Positions 34,029 through 42,212 of a DNA stretch of 64,000 nt are shown piece by piece. Location of the stretch: the NCBI GenBank assembly GCA_031548365.1, contig JAVBRD010000003.1, forward strand, positions 76,911-140,910, given 5' to 3'. Position 1 is the stretch's first letter, and the number at the start of each line of letters is the position of its first letter. The position numbers were made by a program, and so were the translations under genes. The notes beneath the pieces were generated by a model. That model was not told the origin of the DNA, searched no databases, and saw only the letters and a list, made by a program, of their open reading frames with translations. Source of the DNA: JAVBRD01 sp031548365. Its GTDB lineage: Bacteria > Bacillota > Clostridia > Christensenellales > UBA1750.

Positions 34029-34658
34029 ATGATGCTGATCTTGGATGATCATCCGTTGGCAAGACAGGGGTTGTCAAGCGTGATCCAGATGTGCCGGACA
34101 GAGGAGAAAATCGTCGAGGCGGGAACGGTGGACGAGGCGGTCACGCTCATGGGCCATGAACCGATCGATATGGCGTTTGTCGACCTCAAACTCGGCAGGG
34201 AAAGCGGCTTTACCTTCATCGAATGGATGAAGGAGGGTAACAAAGATGTCAAGGCGTTTATCATCACATCGTCATCTCTGCCGTCGGACTTTGACAAAGC
34301 GCGCGAGCTTGGCGTGGACGCCTATGTGCTCAAGGATGCTTTTTTGGATGAGATTGTTTGCGGGATCAGGGTTGTGGAGCGCGGGGGCAAGTTTTATTCC
34401 GCCGCGCTGATGGACAACCATGAGCAGCATTCAGACATGGATAAAGCGATTGGCACGCTCACCGCGCGGGAAAAGGAAGTCTTCACGCTCTTGGGGAAAG
34501 GCTGCGGAAACGTAAAAATCAGTCAGACGCTTTTCATTGCGGAGGGCACGGTGAAAAAGCACATCGCCAGCATTCTTGGCAAACTGCAACTTGAGAGCCG
34601 TATGGCTGCCGCGCTCATGGCCAGCAAGAGCGAGGGCGGCGCGCAGGGGTGGAACTGA
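34029..34658 (+). CDS. NarL/FixJ-type response regulator
   Basis: A 209-residue regulator with an N-terminal receiver domain (Asp6-Asp7 acidic pocket, phospho-acceptor Asp52 in FVDLKLG, Thr/Ser at ITSSS, Lys102 in VLKDA) and a C-terminal LuxR-type helix-turn-helix, LTAREKEVFTLLGKGCG through EGTVKKHIASILGKL. The start is ATG at 34029 after GGGAG. It partners the kinase directly upstream. Its stop is only two bases before the first gene of the SipW secretion locus, so kinase, regulator and locus probably share a transcript. Confidence 0.9.
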   Translation: MMLILDDHPLARQGLSSVIQMCRTEEKIVEAGTVDEAVTLMGHEPIDMAFVDLKLGRESGFTFIEWMKEGNKDVKAFIITSSSLPSDFDKARELGVDAYVLKDAFLDEIVCGIRVVERGGKFYSAALMDNHEQHSDMDKAIGTLTAREKEVFTLLGKGCGNVKISQTLFIAEGTVKKHIASILGKLQLESRMAAALMASKSEGGAQGWN

Positions 34659-34660
34659 CC

Positions 34661-35431
34661 ATGTTGAAAAGGAGAACCCCTTTGGCCGGCCTTCGCGCCC
34701 TCCTCATCGCCGCGGCACTCTGCGTATCGCTCACGGGCGTCAGCTATGCCCGCTGGACGGATCGCACGCTGGCGTTCGCGTCGGTTAGCACAGGAGCGAT
34801 CGATGCCGAGTTCTCCGCCACGCAGCCGTGTGCGCTGCGCCTTGTGTCCGGCGACGGTGCGGACGCGCGCTCGGCGGCGTCTGGCGGCATGACCTGCCAA
34901 ACGGACGGGAGCGGAAAACGCGCGCGCGTCACGGTCGATGCCGCGTTCGATCTGAGCAAACTGGCGCAGGAAGGCACCCGTTTGGAGTTGGAGATCACGC
35001 TTGTGCCGGGTGCGGAGAGTTCGTTTGCCGCGCTGATCCCTCCGCAAGGATTACCGCCCGCACAGCCTGAGCGCGTCACGCTGGTTCCTGGCGAGCCGAA
35101 GCTGTGTGTCGGAGGTCACATCCTGCCCGTGCCGCCCGAGCTGCGCGGGTGGGTCACCCCGCTTGAATGCGTGGCCACGCGAACGGCTGAGCGCCTGGGC
35201 ACGGGCATTGTGCTCACGACGTCGCTTCAGCTCACGCCCGATAGCGCGTCGAAGGTTGGGAACGCTCCGGTTCCCGTGATACCTGCCGAAGGTCTGCCGG
35301 AGGAAGCGCTGTTGGGCATGCCCGTTTCCGAAGATGGCACATCAGGCGAGCTGTCCGCTGTTCTGAGCGCGCGGTACGCGTTCGAGTTGACCGCTTACGT
35401 CGATCAAAACAGACAATCACAGGGGATGTGA
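34661..35431 (+). CDS. Secreted protein with SipW-type signal (TasA/camelysin-like N-terminus)
   Basis: A 256-residue exported protein. Its basic N-terminus KRRTPLAGLR, hydrophobic core and the phrase GVSYARWTDRTLAFASVSTGAID near residues 26-45 are the pattern of TasA- and camelysin-like precursors cut by SipW-type peptidases: a small residue, then an aromatic W/Y and a strand running into TG-x-hydrophobic-D. The mature part is rich in Ala, Pro and beta-strand-like segments and has two Cys near residue 60-78 and more at 148 and 170. It begins two bases after the response regulator stop. I cannot assign it to a named family beyond the N-terminus. Confidence 0.65.
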   Translation: MLKRRTPLAGLRALLIAAALCVSLTGVSYARWTDRTLAFASVSTGAIDAEFSATQPCALRLVSGDGADARSAASGGMTCQTDGSGKRARVTVDAAFDLSKLAQEGTRLELEITLVPGAESSFAALIPPQGLPPAQPERVTLVPGEPKLCVGGHILPVPPELRGWVTPLECVATRTAERLGTGIVLTTSLQLTPDSASKVGNAPVPVIPAEGLPEEALLGMPVSEDGTSGELSAVLSARYAFELTAYVDQNRQSQGM

Positions 35432-35437
35432 TGCCTT

Positions 35438-35731
35438 TTGAAACTGAGGATGCTCATGGCCGCGCTCGCGCTTTTCGCCGCAGCGCTGATGTGCTCGACC
35501 GCTTTCGGTTACTGGGTCGACCGCGTGGACACGAATGTGAGCGTCGAGTTTGCGCGGGAGGTCAAGCTGATTGTGCTGCTTCCGGAGGAGGATCTTGGCC
35601 CGCTTGCGCCGGCTGATGCCGCGCCGCTCCCGGATCAGGGTGGACCGATCAGGCCTGACGCGTTGCCGGACGCCGCGCCGCGCTTTTCGGATGGTTTGCC
35701 GCCCGCCCTTCCGCCGCCACCGATTTGGTGA
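35438..35731 (+). CDS. Small secreted protein with SipW-type signal and Pro-rich tail
   Basis: A 97-residue protein with a signal-like N-terminus ending in FGYWVDRVDTNVSVEF, the same aromatic-W-x-D pattern seen in the two larger secreted proteins of this locus, followed by a mature part of only about 70 residues that is acidic and rich in Pro, Asp and Ala and ends in PPALPPPPIW. The start codon is probably TTG at 35438, with GGGGA about a dozen bases upstream; ATG at 35450 or 35456 are alternatives. The low-complexity tail suggests an extended linker or cell-wall-spanning peptide. Its role is unknown. Confidence 0.55.
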   Translation: MKLRMLMAALALFAAALMCSTAFGYWVDRVDTNVSVEFAREVKLIVLLPEEDLGPLAPADAAPLPDQGGPIRPDALPDAAPRFSDGLPPALPPPPIW

Positions 35732-35744
35732 AGGAGTGAGCTTG

Positions 35745-36941
35745 ATGGATGGACGCAGGCGGATGGCCCTGTCCGCCGCGCTTTTCGTGCTGATGCTGGC
35801 GGGATTGGCGATTCCCCGTTTGCCGTGGCTGACGCTCCCGTCGTTCGGGCCGATCAAGCTCACGACGTGCCTGTGGATCGCACTCGCCGCGCTGATGGCT
35901 TTCGCGGTTCCCGAAACGCACGGCGCGGATCGGCTTTCGCACCAAACGCGGGTGCAGTCGCTCGCTCTCTCGTGCGCGCTGCTCATCATCGCCGTCGAGT
36001 ATGCCCTCGGTTTTGCGCTCGCGGCGGTGGGCAAGTCGCCGTATGATCTCTCGCCGCTCGGTATCACGCTCAACGCGCTGGACATCGTTCCGGCGGTGCT
36101 GGCTCAGGAGATGATCAGGGGCGGCGCGATCAACACATCGCTCCTCTACAGCAAAAGACCTGCGGTGTGGGTTGTGCTGATCACACTGAGCATCGGGTTT
36201 GCGGGCATGAGCACCGCCAAACTCGCCGTAGCCAAAGACGCCGAAAAAATCGGCGTCTTTCTGGCAACAGAAGCTCTTCCATCGCTCTCGATGAGCTGTC
36301 TGATGACGGTGCTCGCCATCCACGGCGGCTACCGCGCCGCGGCGCTTTACCGCGCGACGCGGACGCTGGCCTGGCGCGTGCTCCCGCTCATCCCTTCGCT
36401 CCCGTGGCTTGCGCAGGGCGCGGTTGGCATCACGTCCCCTGTGATCATAGCGCTGTACATCCGCGATCACGCGCTATCGCAAGGCAAACGCGTACTTCGC
36501 AAAGGCGTGCTCTGGGCGGATGTCGTGTTGCTGTGCGTAGGTGTTGCGCTGATCTGGTTTGTCGTCGGGGTGTTCCCGGTCTACCCGTCCGTGATCCTCA
36601 CGGGGAGCATGCTCCCGGACGTCGCACCGGGCGACGTTGTGCTCGTGCGCAAGTTCACCAGTGAACCGGAAGTGTACGCGCTCACCCCTGGTGAGATCAT
36701 TCATTTTCGCCGCGGCGACATCGTCATCACCCACCGGGTCGTGGAGATCTATACGGACGACGAAGGAAACCTCTCGTTCGTGACCAAGGGCGATAACAAC
36801 GCAAGCGAGGACGGCCGCCAAGTCTTGCCTGCCGAGCTCATCGGAAAAGTCGACCATGTGGTGCCCAAGGCGGGAATGATCTCCTTGCTTCTCCACAGCG
36901 CAAATCCAGTGCCGGAAGGGGTCGTTGAACATGAAAATTGA
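35745..36941 (+). CDS. sipW: SipW-type signal peptidase I with long N-terminal membrane domain
   Basis: A 398-residue membrane protease. The C-terminal part (about residues 255-390) is an ER/SipW-type signal peptidase: catalytic Ser288 in LTGSMLPDVAPGD, His330 in VITHRV replacing the bacterial lysine, and Asp350 in VTKGDNN. The first 240 residues contain about six hydrophobic helices not present in Bacillus SipW, which is about 190 residues long. GAAGGAG lies before ATG 35745. It is flanked by three putative substrates with SipW-like cleavage regions and overlaps the DUF5305 gene by 11 bases, so it probably processes these proteins. Confidence 0.85.
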   Translation: MDGRRRMALSAALFVLMLAGLAIPRLPWLTLPSFGPIKLTTCLWIALAALMAFAVPETHGADRLSHQTRVQSLALSCALLIIAVEYALGFALAAVGKSPYDLSPLGITLNALDIVPAVLAQEMIRGGAINTSLLYSKRPAVWVVLITLSIGFAGMSTAKLAVAKDAEKIGVFLATEALPSLSMSCLMTVLAIHGGYRAAALYRATRTLAWRVLPLIPSLPWLAQGAVGITSPVIIALYIRDHALSQGKRVLRKGVLWADVVLLCVGVALIWFVVGVFPVYPSVILTGSMLPDVAPGDVVLVRKFTSEPEVYALTPGEIIHFRRGDIVITHRVVEIYTDDEGNLSFVTKGDNNASEDGRQVLPAELIGKVDHVVPKAGMISLLLHSANPVPEGVVEHEN

Positions 36942-38193
36942 ACTGGCGGGCGCGCTGCGGAAAAAGCTGGCGCATACGCTGGCGGAGATCGCCAAGCGTG
37001 TGTCGCTCCGCCCCCGGATTATGCTGACGCGGAATAAGCGCGCGGCCACGTTCGCTTTCGTCGGCCTGATGCTTCTGGCCACCGCCGCTGCCTTGGTCTT
37101 TGCCTACCAGCCTGTGGTGGGGAAGCGTACCGTGACGCTTTACGAGTATGAGATGAGGGCGGAGTCGTCACAACAGGCGCACCTCAAGCCCAACACGCTG
37201 TTTCCTGAAGGAACGGTGGACGCGAGCGGCGTCTTCTCGCGTTATCTGCTCGATGAGCTGGTGGTCATCTTTTCCGCGCGGTACACGGCGTCGCAGCCTG
37301 CGCCCGTGTCGGTTGAGTATGCTGTGGATGCAGTGATGGAGGGTTTCCTGCTCTCAGGAGACAAGCGCGTTACGGTTTATCGCAAAGTGTTTCCCGTCAT
37401 TGCGCCAAAGACAGCGCAGGCCAACGGTGAGCTGGCATTCAACGAACCGGTTTCAGTGGATCTCGACGAGTTTGAACGGCTCTCCAACGAGGCCGACGCC
37501 ATCCTGGGCGCAAAGCCGGGGCGCGATATTCGCCTCGAGTTTAGAGGAAAACTCCGCGCCGATGCGCCGGGCGGCATCGTGGAGGAGCCGTTCGGGTACA
37601 CGCTGCCCATCCCGACGTCCGGGGTGCTCGTGTCCGTTGCCGGGGGCAAGCCATTTGAAAAAGCGAATGCTCAAACCAAGGAGGAAACGACGTATTCTGA
37701 TCAAAACCGCGTCTATCTCCCGCCGCTCTACACCATCGCGGCCCTCCTCATCGCGCTTCTCGTCGCGCTCGTCTTCTTTGTGCGCGGGCCAAGCGAGGAT
37801 GAGTCGCTGGCGGTTATGTTCAGAAACGTACTCAAGAGGCACGGCAGTCGGATGATCCGCGTGGGCGAATGCAGCGAGACGCTTGGCGACGCGGACATAC
37901 CGATACAAGGCATTGAGGATCTGGTTCGCATCTCCGACGACGCCCAGCGTCCCGTCTGCTACACGCCCGACGAAAACGGGTTTCCGATTGGCTGGAAGCT
38001 CTTCGTGCTCGACCGCGACAGGCGCTACGTTTGCAGTTTGCGCCGAAAGGTGCCCCCGACTACCCCGTTTGGGGTAGACGAGGTGGACGAGCGGACCGAG
38101 AAACGCGGGCCGCGTGTGCGCGTAAAACGGGCCTTGGGGGCGATTACCCGGCGATCTCATCTGGCTATACTGGAGTCAGCAGAAAGGAGCTGA
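36931..38193 (+). CDS. DUF5305 membrane protein linked to SipW
   Basis: A 420-residue protein with a cytoplasmic basic N-terminus, a transmembrane helix (about residues 38-60), an extracytoplasmic beta-rich domain (about 65-255, beginning TVTLYEYEMRAES), a second helix (about 267-288, ending before RGPSEDE) and a C-terminal cytoplasmic domain of some 130 residues. The middle part has the features of DUF5305, a family found next to SipW-type peptidases in Firmicutes and archaea. The gene overlaps sipW by 11 bases. It may assist export or assembly of the processed subunits, but the family has no established function. Confidence 0.75.
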   Translation: MKIELAGALRKKLAHTLAEIAKRVSLRPRIMLTRNKRAATFAFVGLMLLATAAALVFAYQPVVGKRTVTLYEYEMRAESSQQAHLKPNTLFPEGTVDASGVFSRYLLDELVVIFSARYTASQPAPVSVEYAVDAVMEGFLLSGDKRVTVYRKVFPVIAPKTAQANGELAFNEPVSVDLDEFERLSNEADAILGAKPGRDIRLEFRGKLRADAPGGIVEEPFGYTLPIPTSGVLVSVAGGKPFEKANAQTKEETTYSDQNRVYLPPLYTIAALLIALLVALVFFVRGPSEDESLAVMFRNVLKRHGSRMIRVGECSETLGDADIPIQGIEDLVRISDDAQRPVCYTPDENGFPIGWKLFVLDRDRRYVCSLRRKVPPTTPFGVDEVDERTEKRGPRVRVKRALGAITRRSHLAILESAERS

Positions 38194-38199
38194 CCCGAA

Positions 38200-39201
38200 A
38201 TGAAACGACGCAACACGGTTATCGCAATCCTAGCCATCGCACTGATCATGCTGGGTACAGGCTACGCTTACTGGACGGACACCCTTAACTTGACCACGAC
38301 GGTCACCACCGGCGACTTGGATGTCGTCTTCGCGGACCTCGGCCTCTTCGCGCAATACCCCGAGGACTACGATTACGATAACCTGGGCGGCGAGCAAAAA
38401 TGGAGCATCATCGACGGCATCGGTGTTGAAAAGTTTGTAGACGCGAACTTCTTCATGAGGGGATACGATAACTTCAACGTCATCGCAAAAGACGGCTCGA
38501 TTGCCGCCTATGCCGACCGTGCCGAGGATTGGAATCAGGTGACGTTCGACGGCGAACTGGTCAATGCCACGGACATCAAGGCCACGGTGGGCAACTACAA
38601 TCCTGGCAACACAAAGGGCAGCGATCAGATCAAACTCGCCGTCAACAAGATCTACCCCGGCTACGCTCAGGCGTTTAGGACCGATATCCTGAACGTCGGT
38701 TCCATCGCGGCGCGCTTGAGCAACATCAAGTTCACGCTTAACCAAGCCGGCGATAACGAGATCAGCGAGGAGACCAAGAACATGCTCGGTGTCGCTCTCT
38801 TCATCGAACGTGAGTATCAGGAGGGCAGCGAGGTCGTAGATACCTTCAAGCTTGCCGCCTCGATGGGGCTTCAGCCCGAAGAGATCTTCACGTTTGGCGG
38901 CGTCGACTTCGTGCGGCTCTCCTCTCTTGATAAGCTGACGGCGGCGATGGTTGAAAACGCGAACCTCGCATGCACGCCCAATCAGAACCGCATGGACCTC
39001 TTCCTGGGCGTCGCGATGGATCCGGATGCCAAGGGCGACTTTACCTCAGGTTCTGTCGAGGTCAACAGCGGGAAGGACGACACCCTGACCCAGAACAAGG
39101 GTGTTGAGATTGTCATGGATCTGATGTGGGATCAGTTCAACGAAGGCACAGAGGATCTAGCGGTCACAAACGAGTTGCAATTCCAGAATATCGGGCAATA
39201 A
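38200..39201 (+). CDS. TasA/camelysin-like secreted protein (main putative SipW substrate)
   Basis: A 333-residue exported protein with basic start MKRRNT, hydrophobic core and cleavage region GTGYAYWTDTLNLTTTVTTGDLDVVF near residues 20-45, a textbook SipW-type signal. The mature part is acidic, about 300 residues, without Cys apart from one, and contains repeated beta-like segments with Asn and Asp, compatible with the jelly-roll fold of TasA or camelysin. AAAGGAG precedes the ATG. It is the last and best-conserved-looking cargo of the locus, six bases after the DUF5305 gene. Fibre formation is inference from the family. Confidence 0.75.
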   Translation: MKRRNTVIAILAIALIMLGTGYAYWTDTLNLTTTVTTGDLDVVFADLGLFAQYPEDYDYDNLGGEQKWSIIDGIGVEKFVDANFFMRGYDNFNVIAKDGSIAAYADRAEDWNQVTFDGELVNATDIKATVGNYNPGNTKGSDQIKLAVNKIYPGYAQAFRTDILNVGSIAARLSNIKFTLNQAGDNEISEETKNMLGVALFIEREYQEGSEVVDTFKLAASMGLQPEEIFTFGGVDFVRLSSLDKLTAAMVENANLACTPNQNRMDLFLGVAMDPDAKGDFTSGSVEVNSGKDDTLTQNKGVEIVMDLMWDQFNEGTEDLAVTNELQFQNIGQ

Positions 39202-39221
39202 GTTCTCTCGCACCACAGCGA

Positions 39222-39251
39222 GGCCGGCGCTTCAATACGAGGCGCCGGTCC
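39222..39251 (+). terminator. Terminator-like hairpin closing the SipW locus
   Basis: A nine-pair stem with a one-base bulge (39222-39230 with 39242-39251). The T-rich tail begins only about ten bases later. Between here and 39401 I see nothing else. Confidence 0.5.
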
Positions 39252-39401
39252 TGCGTTATGCGATTTGTTTCCTGCGCATCCAACTGCGTGCACGTTTGGA
39301 TGGATGACGCCAGCGACATGCTTGAACGCGGGGCTCATCGCACGCGGTATGGGGAGCCTCGCCCCGCGGCCTTTTGCGGCTCTCCTCAGGTGATCGGCGC
39401 T

Positions 39402-39427
39402 AAAAAACCCCGCCCGAAAAGGCGAGG
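39402..39427 (-). terminator. Terminator after the SANT-like regulator gene
   Basis: Seven-pair stem (39408-39414 with 39421-39427, one G-T pair) followed on the minus strand by six T residues (39407-39402). Confidence 0.85.
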
Positions 39428-39451
39428 TGACAGTTGCTACTGTGGGTGAGG

Positions 39452-40318
39452 CTACGCGCCGTTCGGGGCCGGCGAAATGAGCGCGCGGGCCTCTTTGGCG
39501 AAGCGTGAGAATGCGGCGTCGCGAGACTTGGGCGAGGCGTTGATCAGCGTGGCGACCAGCGAGGCCAGGCTGGCGTACGCGTCTTCGGCATCGGCAATTC
39601 GCTCACGGAGCGCGGCGGCTTCTTCTTCGTGCCGTGCGATGTCCATGCGCAGGTAGTCGACGCGCACTTTGAGGCGATCAATTTCCTCAAGACGGGTTCG
39701 GGTCTCGGCGCGCGCGCCCGCCATTTTGCAAAGCGCGCGCAGACTTGCGTAGAACTGAGCGCCTTCCGCGTCGCCCAGGACGTTCAAGTCGCGCAGCAGT
39801 GGGGCGTCCGGCTGCGATTGAGCGGCGGCCTGGGGCTGCTGGGAGGGAGGGCTGGCAAGCGGGATTGCCACCCCGCTGCGGTCCGCCTCAAGCTCGCGCA
39901 GCACATCGCGGACAAGCTCGGGCTTTGACTTAAGCGTTGAGCGGTACTTGTTCTGAAGACGCAGCATGAGCTGCTGATCGCCGCCGGATAGCCTGTGAAC
40001 GCACGCGCGCACAGATTGCCCCGAGGCTCTGGCCGTGAGCACATCGCGCATAAGCTGGCGAACTTCGCTTTCCTGAAACGAAACAAAGGGCAGGGGGCGT
40101 CTTTTCAGTTGTCCGTTTGGCTCCATTTTCAGCGATGCGTAGTAAAAGTTGCGCACGCTGTTGGGTTTGCGGTTGGTTTTCTCCGCGAGGCGGTCAAAGA
40201 CGATCTTAAGCGGCGTGCCGGTGATGTTGGCGCTGTGCACCTCGTCCCACAGCAGACGAACCTCGTCATCCGCCCATCCTGATTTTGCGCGTTCGCTCTT
40301 GTGCTCTACCTGTGACAT
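39452..40318 (-). CDS. Myb/SANT-like DNA-binding regulator (RsfA-like)
   Basis: A 288-residue protein. The first 65 residues contain WADDEVRLLWDEVHSA and later TNRKPNSVRNFYY, the tryptophan-containing helix-turn-helix layout of SANT/Myb-like domains found in prespore regulators such as RsfA and their clostridial relatives. A second possible helical domain spans about 75-145, then a Pro/Gln-rich linker and a C-terminal coiled coil (about 200-265). AGGAGG precedes the ATG at 40318. It is likely a DNA-binding protein, perhaps in sporulation; direct evidence for its regulon is lacking. Confidence 0.7.
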   Translation of the reverse strand: MSQVEHKSERAKSGWADDEVRLLWDEVHSANITGTPLKIVFDRLAEKTNRKPNSVRNFYYASLKMEPNGQLKRRPLPFVSFQESEVRQLMRDVLTARASGQSVRACVHRLSGGDQQLMLRLQNKYRSTLKSKPELVRDVLRELEADRSGVAIPLASPPSQQPQAAAQSQPDAPLLRDLNVLGDAEGAQFYASLRALCKMAGARAETRTRLEEIDRLKVRVDYLRMDIARHEEEAAALRERIADAEDAYASLASLVATLINASPKSRDAAFSRFAKEARALISPAPNGA

Positions 40319-40353
40319 GGCTGACCTCCTGGGGTTTTGCTCGCTTAGTCAAC

Positions 40354-40362
40354 AGTATATCA
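40354..40362 (-). promoter_or_regulatory. Extended -10 promoter of the SANT-like regulator
   Basis: On the minus strand TGATATACT (40362-40354), a TG-n extended -10, 36 bases before the start codon; no clear -35. Confidence 0.4.
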
Positions 40363-40375
40363 AACAATTATTGGT

Positions 40376-41215
40376 TTATACATGCGTTTGCACGTTGGCG
40401 CGTCCCCTTCGCTGCCGAGAGACCTCCCACGCGCAGACAGTCGCCGCGCACGCGAGATTGAGAGAGGATGCCGAGCCGCTCATGGGGATGGTGACCACCT
40501 GATCCGCCAAGGATTTCAGCGCTTTGGACAGTCCCCATTTTTCGTTGCCGAACAAGAGAAGCGTTGGCGCGGATAAGTCCGCGTCCTCCAGCGGAACGTC
40601 CGCCTTTGCGCTTGTCCCGACGATGCGCACCGGAACGCCGGCTCCGCGCGTGCCGTCAACCCAGCGGGTGAGCGCGTCAGGCCCTTCGAGCGGGCAAATC
40701 GGGAGGGAGAACACCGTGCCGATGCTCGCGCGAATGGTCTGCGGATCGAACGGGTCGGCGGCGTGTCCGAGGATGAAGAGCGCTGACGCCGAAAACGCGT
40801 CCAGCGTGCGGATGACCGCGCCCAAAGTGCCGGGGCTCGCGGGGCGGTCGAGCACGGCCCAAAATCCGCCTTCGGTCGGTACATCCGCGGGCTCAAGCGT
40901 CTTAAGCGCGGCGACACCGATCAGTTCGCTGCCTTCGTCGCGGTCGGACAGCTCCTCCATCAGATCCGCGGATAGCTCTACGCGGCTCCCCGCGCCGCAC
41001 GATGCGATGAAATCCCTTGCCCAACCGGACAGCGGCTTGTCCGCGCGGTACAGGATGTGCTCAAAAAAAACGCCCTCGTTCCGCGCGACCTCCAGGGGGT
41101 GAACCCCTTCGACCACGGTCAGGCGCGTTGCTGTGCGTTTGCTCCGGTTGGTTTTGAGCGCGCCGATCTCCTGAAAGAGTGCGTTTCTGCGCTCCATGCG
41201 CATGATGTGCGGCAT
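40376..41215 (-). CDS. TrmH/SpoU family RNA 2'-O-methyltransferase
   Basis: A 279-residue SPOUT enzyme that methylates ribose in rRNA or tRNA. The N-terminal substrate-binding domain starts after MPHIMRMERRNALFQEIG; the catalytic domain has motif 1 LDRPASPGTLGAVIRT near residue 125, motif 2 LLLFGNEKWGLSKAL near 227 and motif 3 IPMSGSASSLNLACAATVCAWE near 250, which together form the knotted SAM site. The start is ATG at 41215 with AGGAGG seven bases upstream. It lies 14 bases after lepB, so it is part of the same run of minus-strand genes. The exact modified nucleotide is not predictable. Confidence 0.9.
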   Translation of the reverse strand: MPHIMRMERRNALFQEIGALKTNRSKRTATRLTVVEGVHPLEVARNEGVFFEHILYRADKPLSGWARDFIASCGAGSRVELSADLMEELSDRDEGSELIGVAALKTLEPADVPTEGGFWAVLDRPASPGTLGAVIRTLDAFSASALFILGHAADPFDPQTIRASIGTVFSLPICPLEGPDALTRWVDGTRGAGVPVRIVGTSAKADVPLEDADLSAPTLLLFGNEKWGLSKALKSLADQVVTIPMSGSASSLNLACAATVCAWEVSRQRRGRANVQTHV

Positions 41216-41229
41216 AGAATGCCTCCTGA

Positions 41230-42069
41230 CTACATCCCCAGCGTGGGCAGCGGGTAGAGCGGGATGTCGATACCCTGCCAGTCGCCGGTCGGCCAAACGA
41301 TGAAAAACACATGTCCGAGGATGTTGCTGATTTTGAGCGGTCCCACGCGCGGGTGACGGGAGTCCGCGGAATTGTTGCGGTTATCGCCAATGACAAAATA
41401 CTCGTCAGGCTTGAGCTCTACAGGGCCAAAGTCCTGCGACGCGACGTTTTCGATGTAGTTTTCCAGGATAGGGCGGTTGTCGATGTACACGACGCCGTCC
41501 CGAACCTCGATTTTTTCATAGGGGAGGCCGATCACGCGCTTAACGAAGATGTTCTTCATGTTCGGATAAGTGCAGATCACCACTTCGCCGCGCACCGGTT
41601 CGCGCATCTTGAAATCCCACAGAGAGGCGATCACGCGCATGCCCGTATGGAAGTTTGTCTCCATGCTGGGGCCGTCTACGACGGCGAACGAGAAAAAGTA
41701 CATGCGGGCGATGACCGCAAGCGCGAGGCTGATGACCAGGACAAGCACCCATTCTCTTGCGCGCCCGCTTTCCTCACGCGACCGCTCGTGGTTCGCGACG
41801 CGGCTGAAGCTGAACCCCGGGGCGGCGGGTCTGGCGGCGGGAGGATGATCGCGCTCGGTCAGCGCTCGGACGGGTGTGAAAACGGAAGCTTGAACGGGTG
41901 CGGGGTCCAAAGGGGGGGACGACCGCGCGGGAGGTCCGCCGCGGCCTTGCCGGCGTTGCGCCATTCGGCTCGGGACGGCTCCGGCGGACGCTGGCTGATC
42001 CGATAAAAACGCAAAACGCCCGTCGTCAACTGGCGGCGAGCTTTTGCTTCCCGAAGAGGAGGTGTCCAT
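41230..42069 (-). CDS. lepB: Signal peptidase I with long Pro-rich cytoplasmic N-terminus
   Basis: A 279-residue type I signal peptidase. Residues 1-105 are a Pro-, Ser- and Arg-rich, probably disordered cytoplasmic extension; one transmembrane helix (about 107-128) follows, then the catalytic domain with Ser135 in DGPSMETN and Lys177 in FVKRVIGLP, and the late motif GDNRNNSADSRH. AGGGG precedes ATG 42069. Two such genes lie in tandem here; the long N-terminal tail distinguishes this copy from its neighbour and may tether it to a partner. It cleaves Sec/Tat signal peptides on the outer face of the membrane. Confidence 0.9.
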   Translation of the reverse strand: MDTSSSGSKSSPPVDDGRFAFLSDQPASAGAVPSRMAQRRQGRGGPPARSSPPLDPAPVQASVFTPVRALTERDHPPAARPAAPGFSFSRVANHERSREESGRAREWVLVLVISLALAVIARMYFFSFAVVDGPSMETNFHTGMRVIASLWDFKMREPVRGEVVICTYPNMKNIFVKRVIGLPYEKIEVRDGVVYIDNRPILENYIENVASQDFGPVELKPDEYFVIGDNRNNSADSRHPRVGPLKISNILGHVFFIVWPTGDWQGIDIPLYPLPTLGM

Positions 42070-42212
42070 GACATGACCCCTTAGGCCAACGCTGATCAAG
42101 TCGGGATGCCTCGGACGCCGACGCGTTTAGCCAAAGTAGTTGAAGGTTCTCAGAGCGCTGACCGAACCGCCGCGTTTTATCGCGCGGTTGTGTTTGCAGA
42201 TTCGTGTTGAGG

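Noticed and set aside
35745..36460. A CPBP (CAAX protease-like) domain at the SipW N-terminus
   Set aside because: The phrase AQEMIRGGA looks superficially like the EExxxR motif, but the first Glu is Gln, the spacing to Arg is one residue short and the other CPBP motifs are not recognisable.
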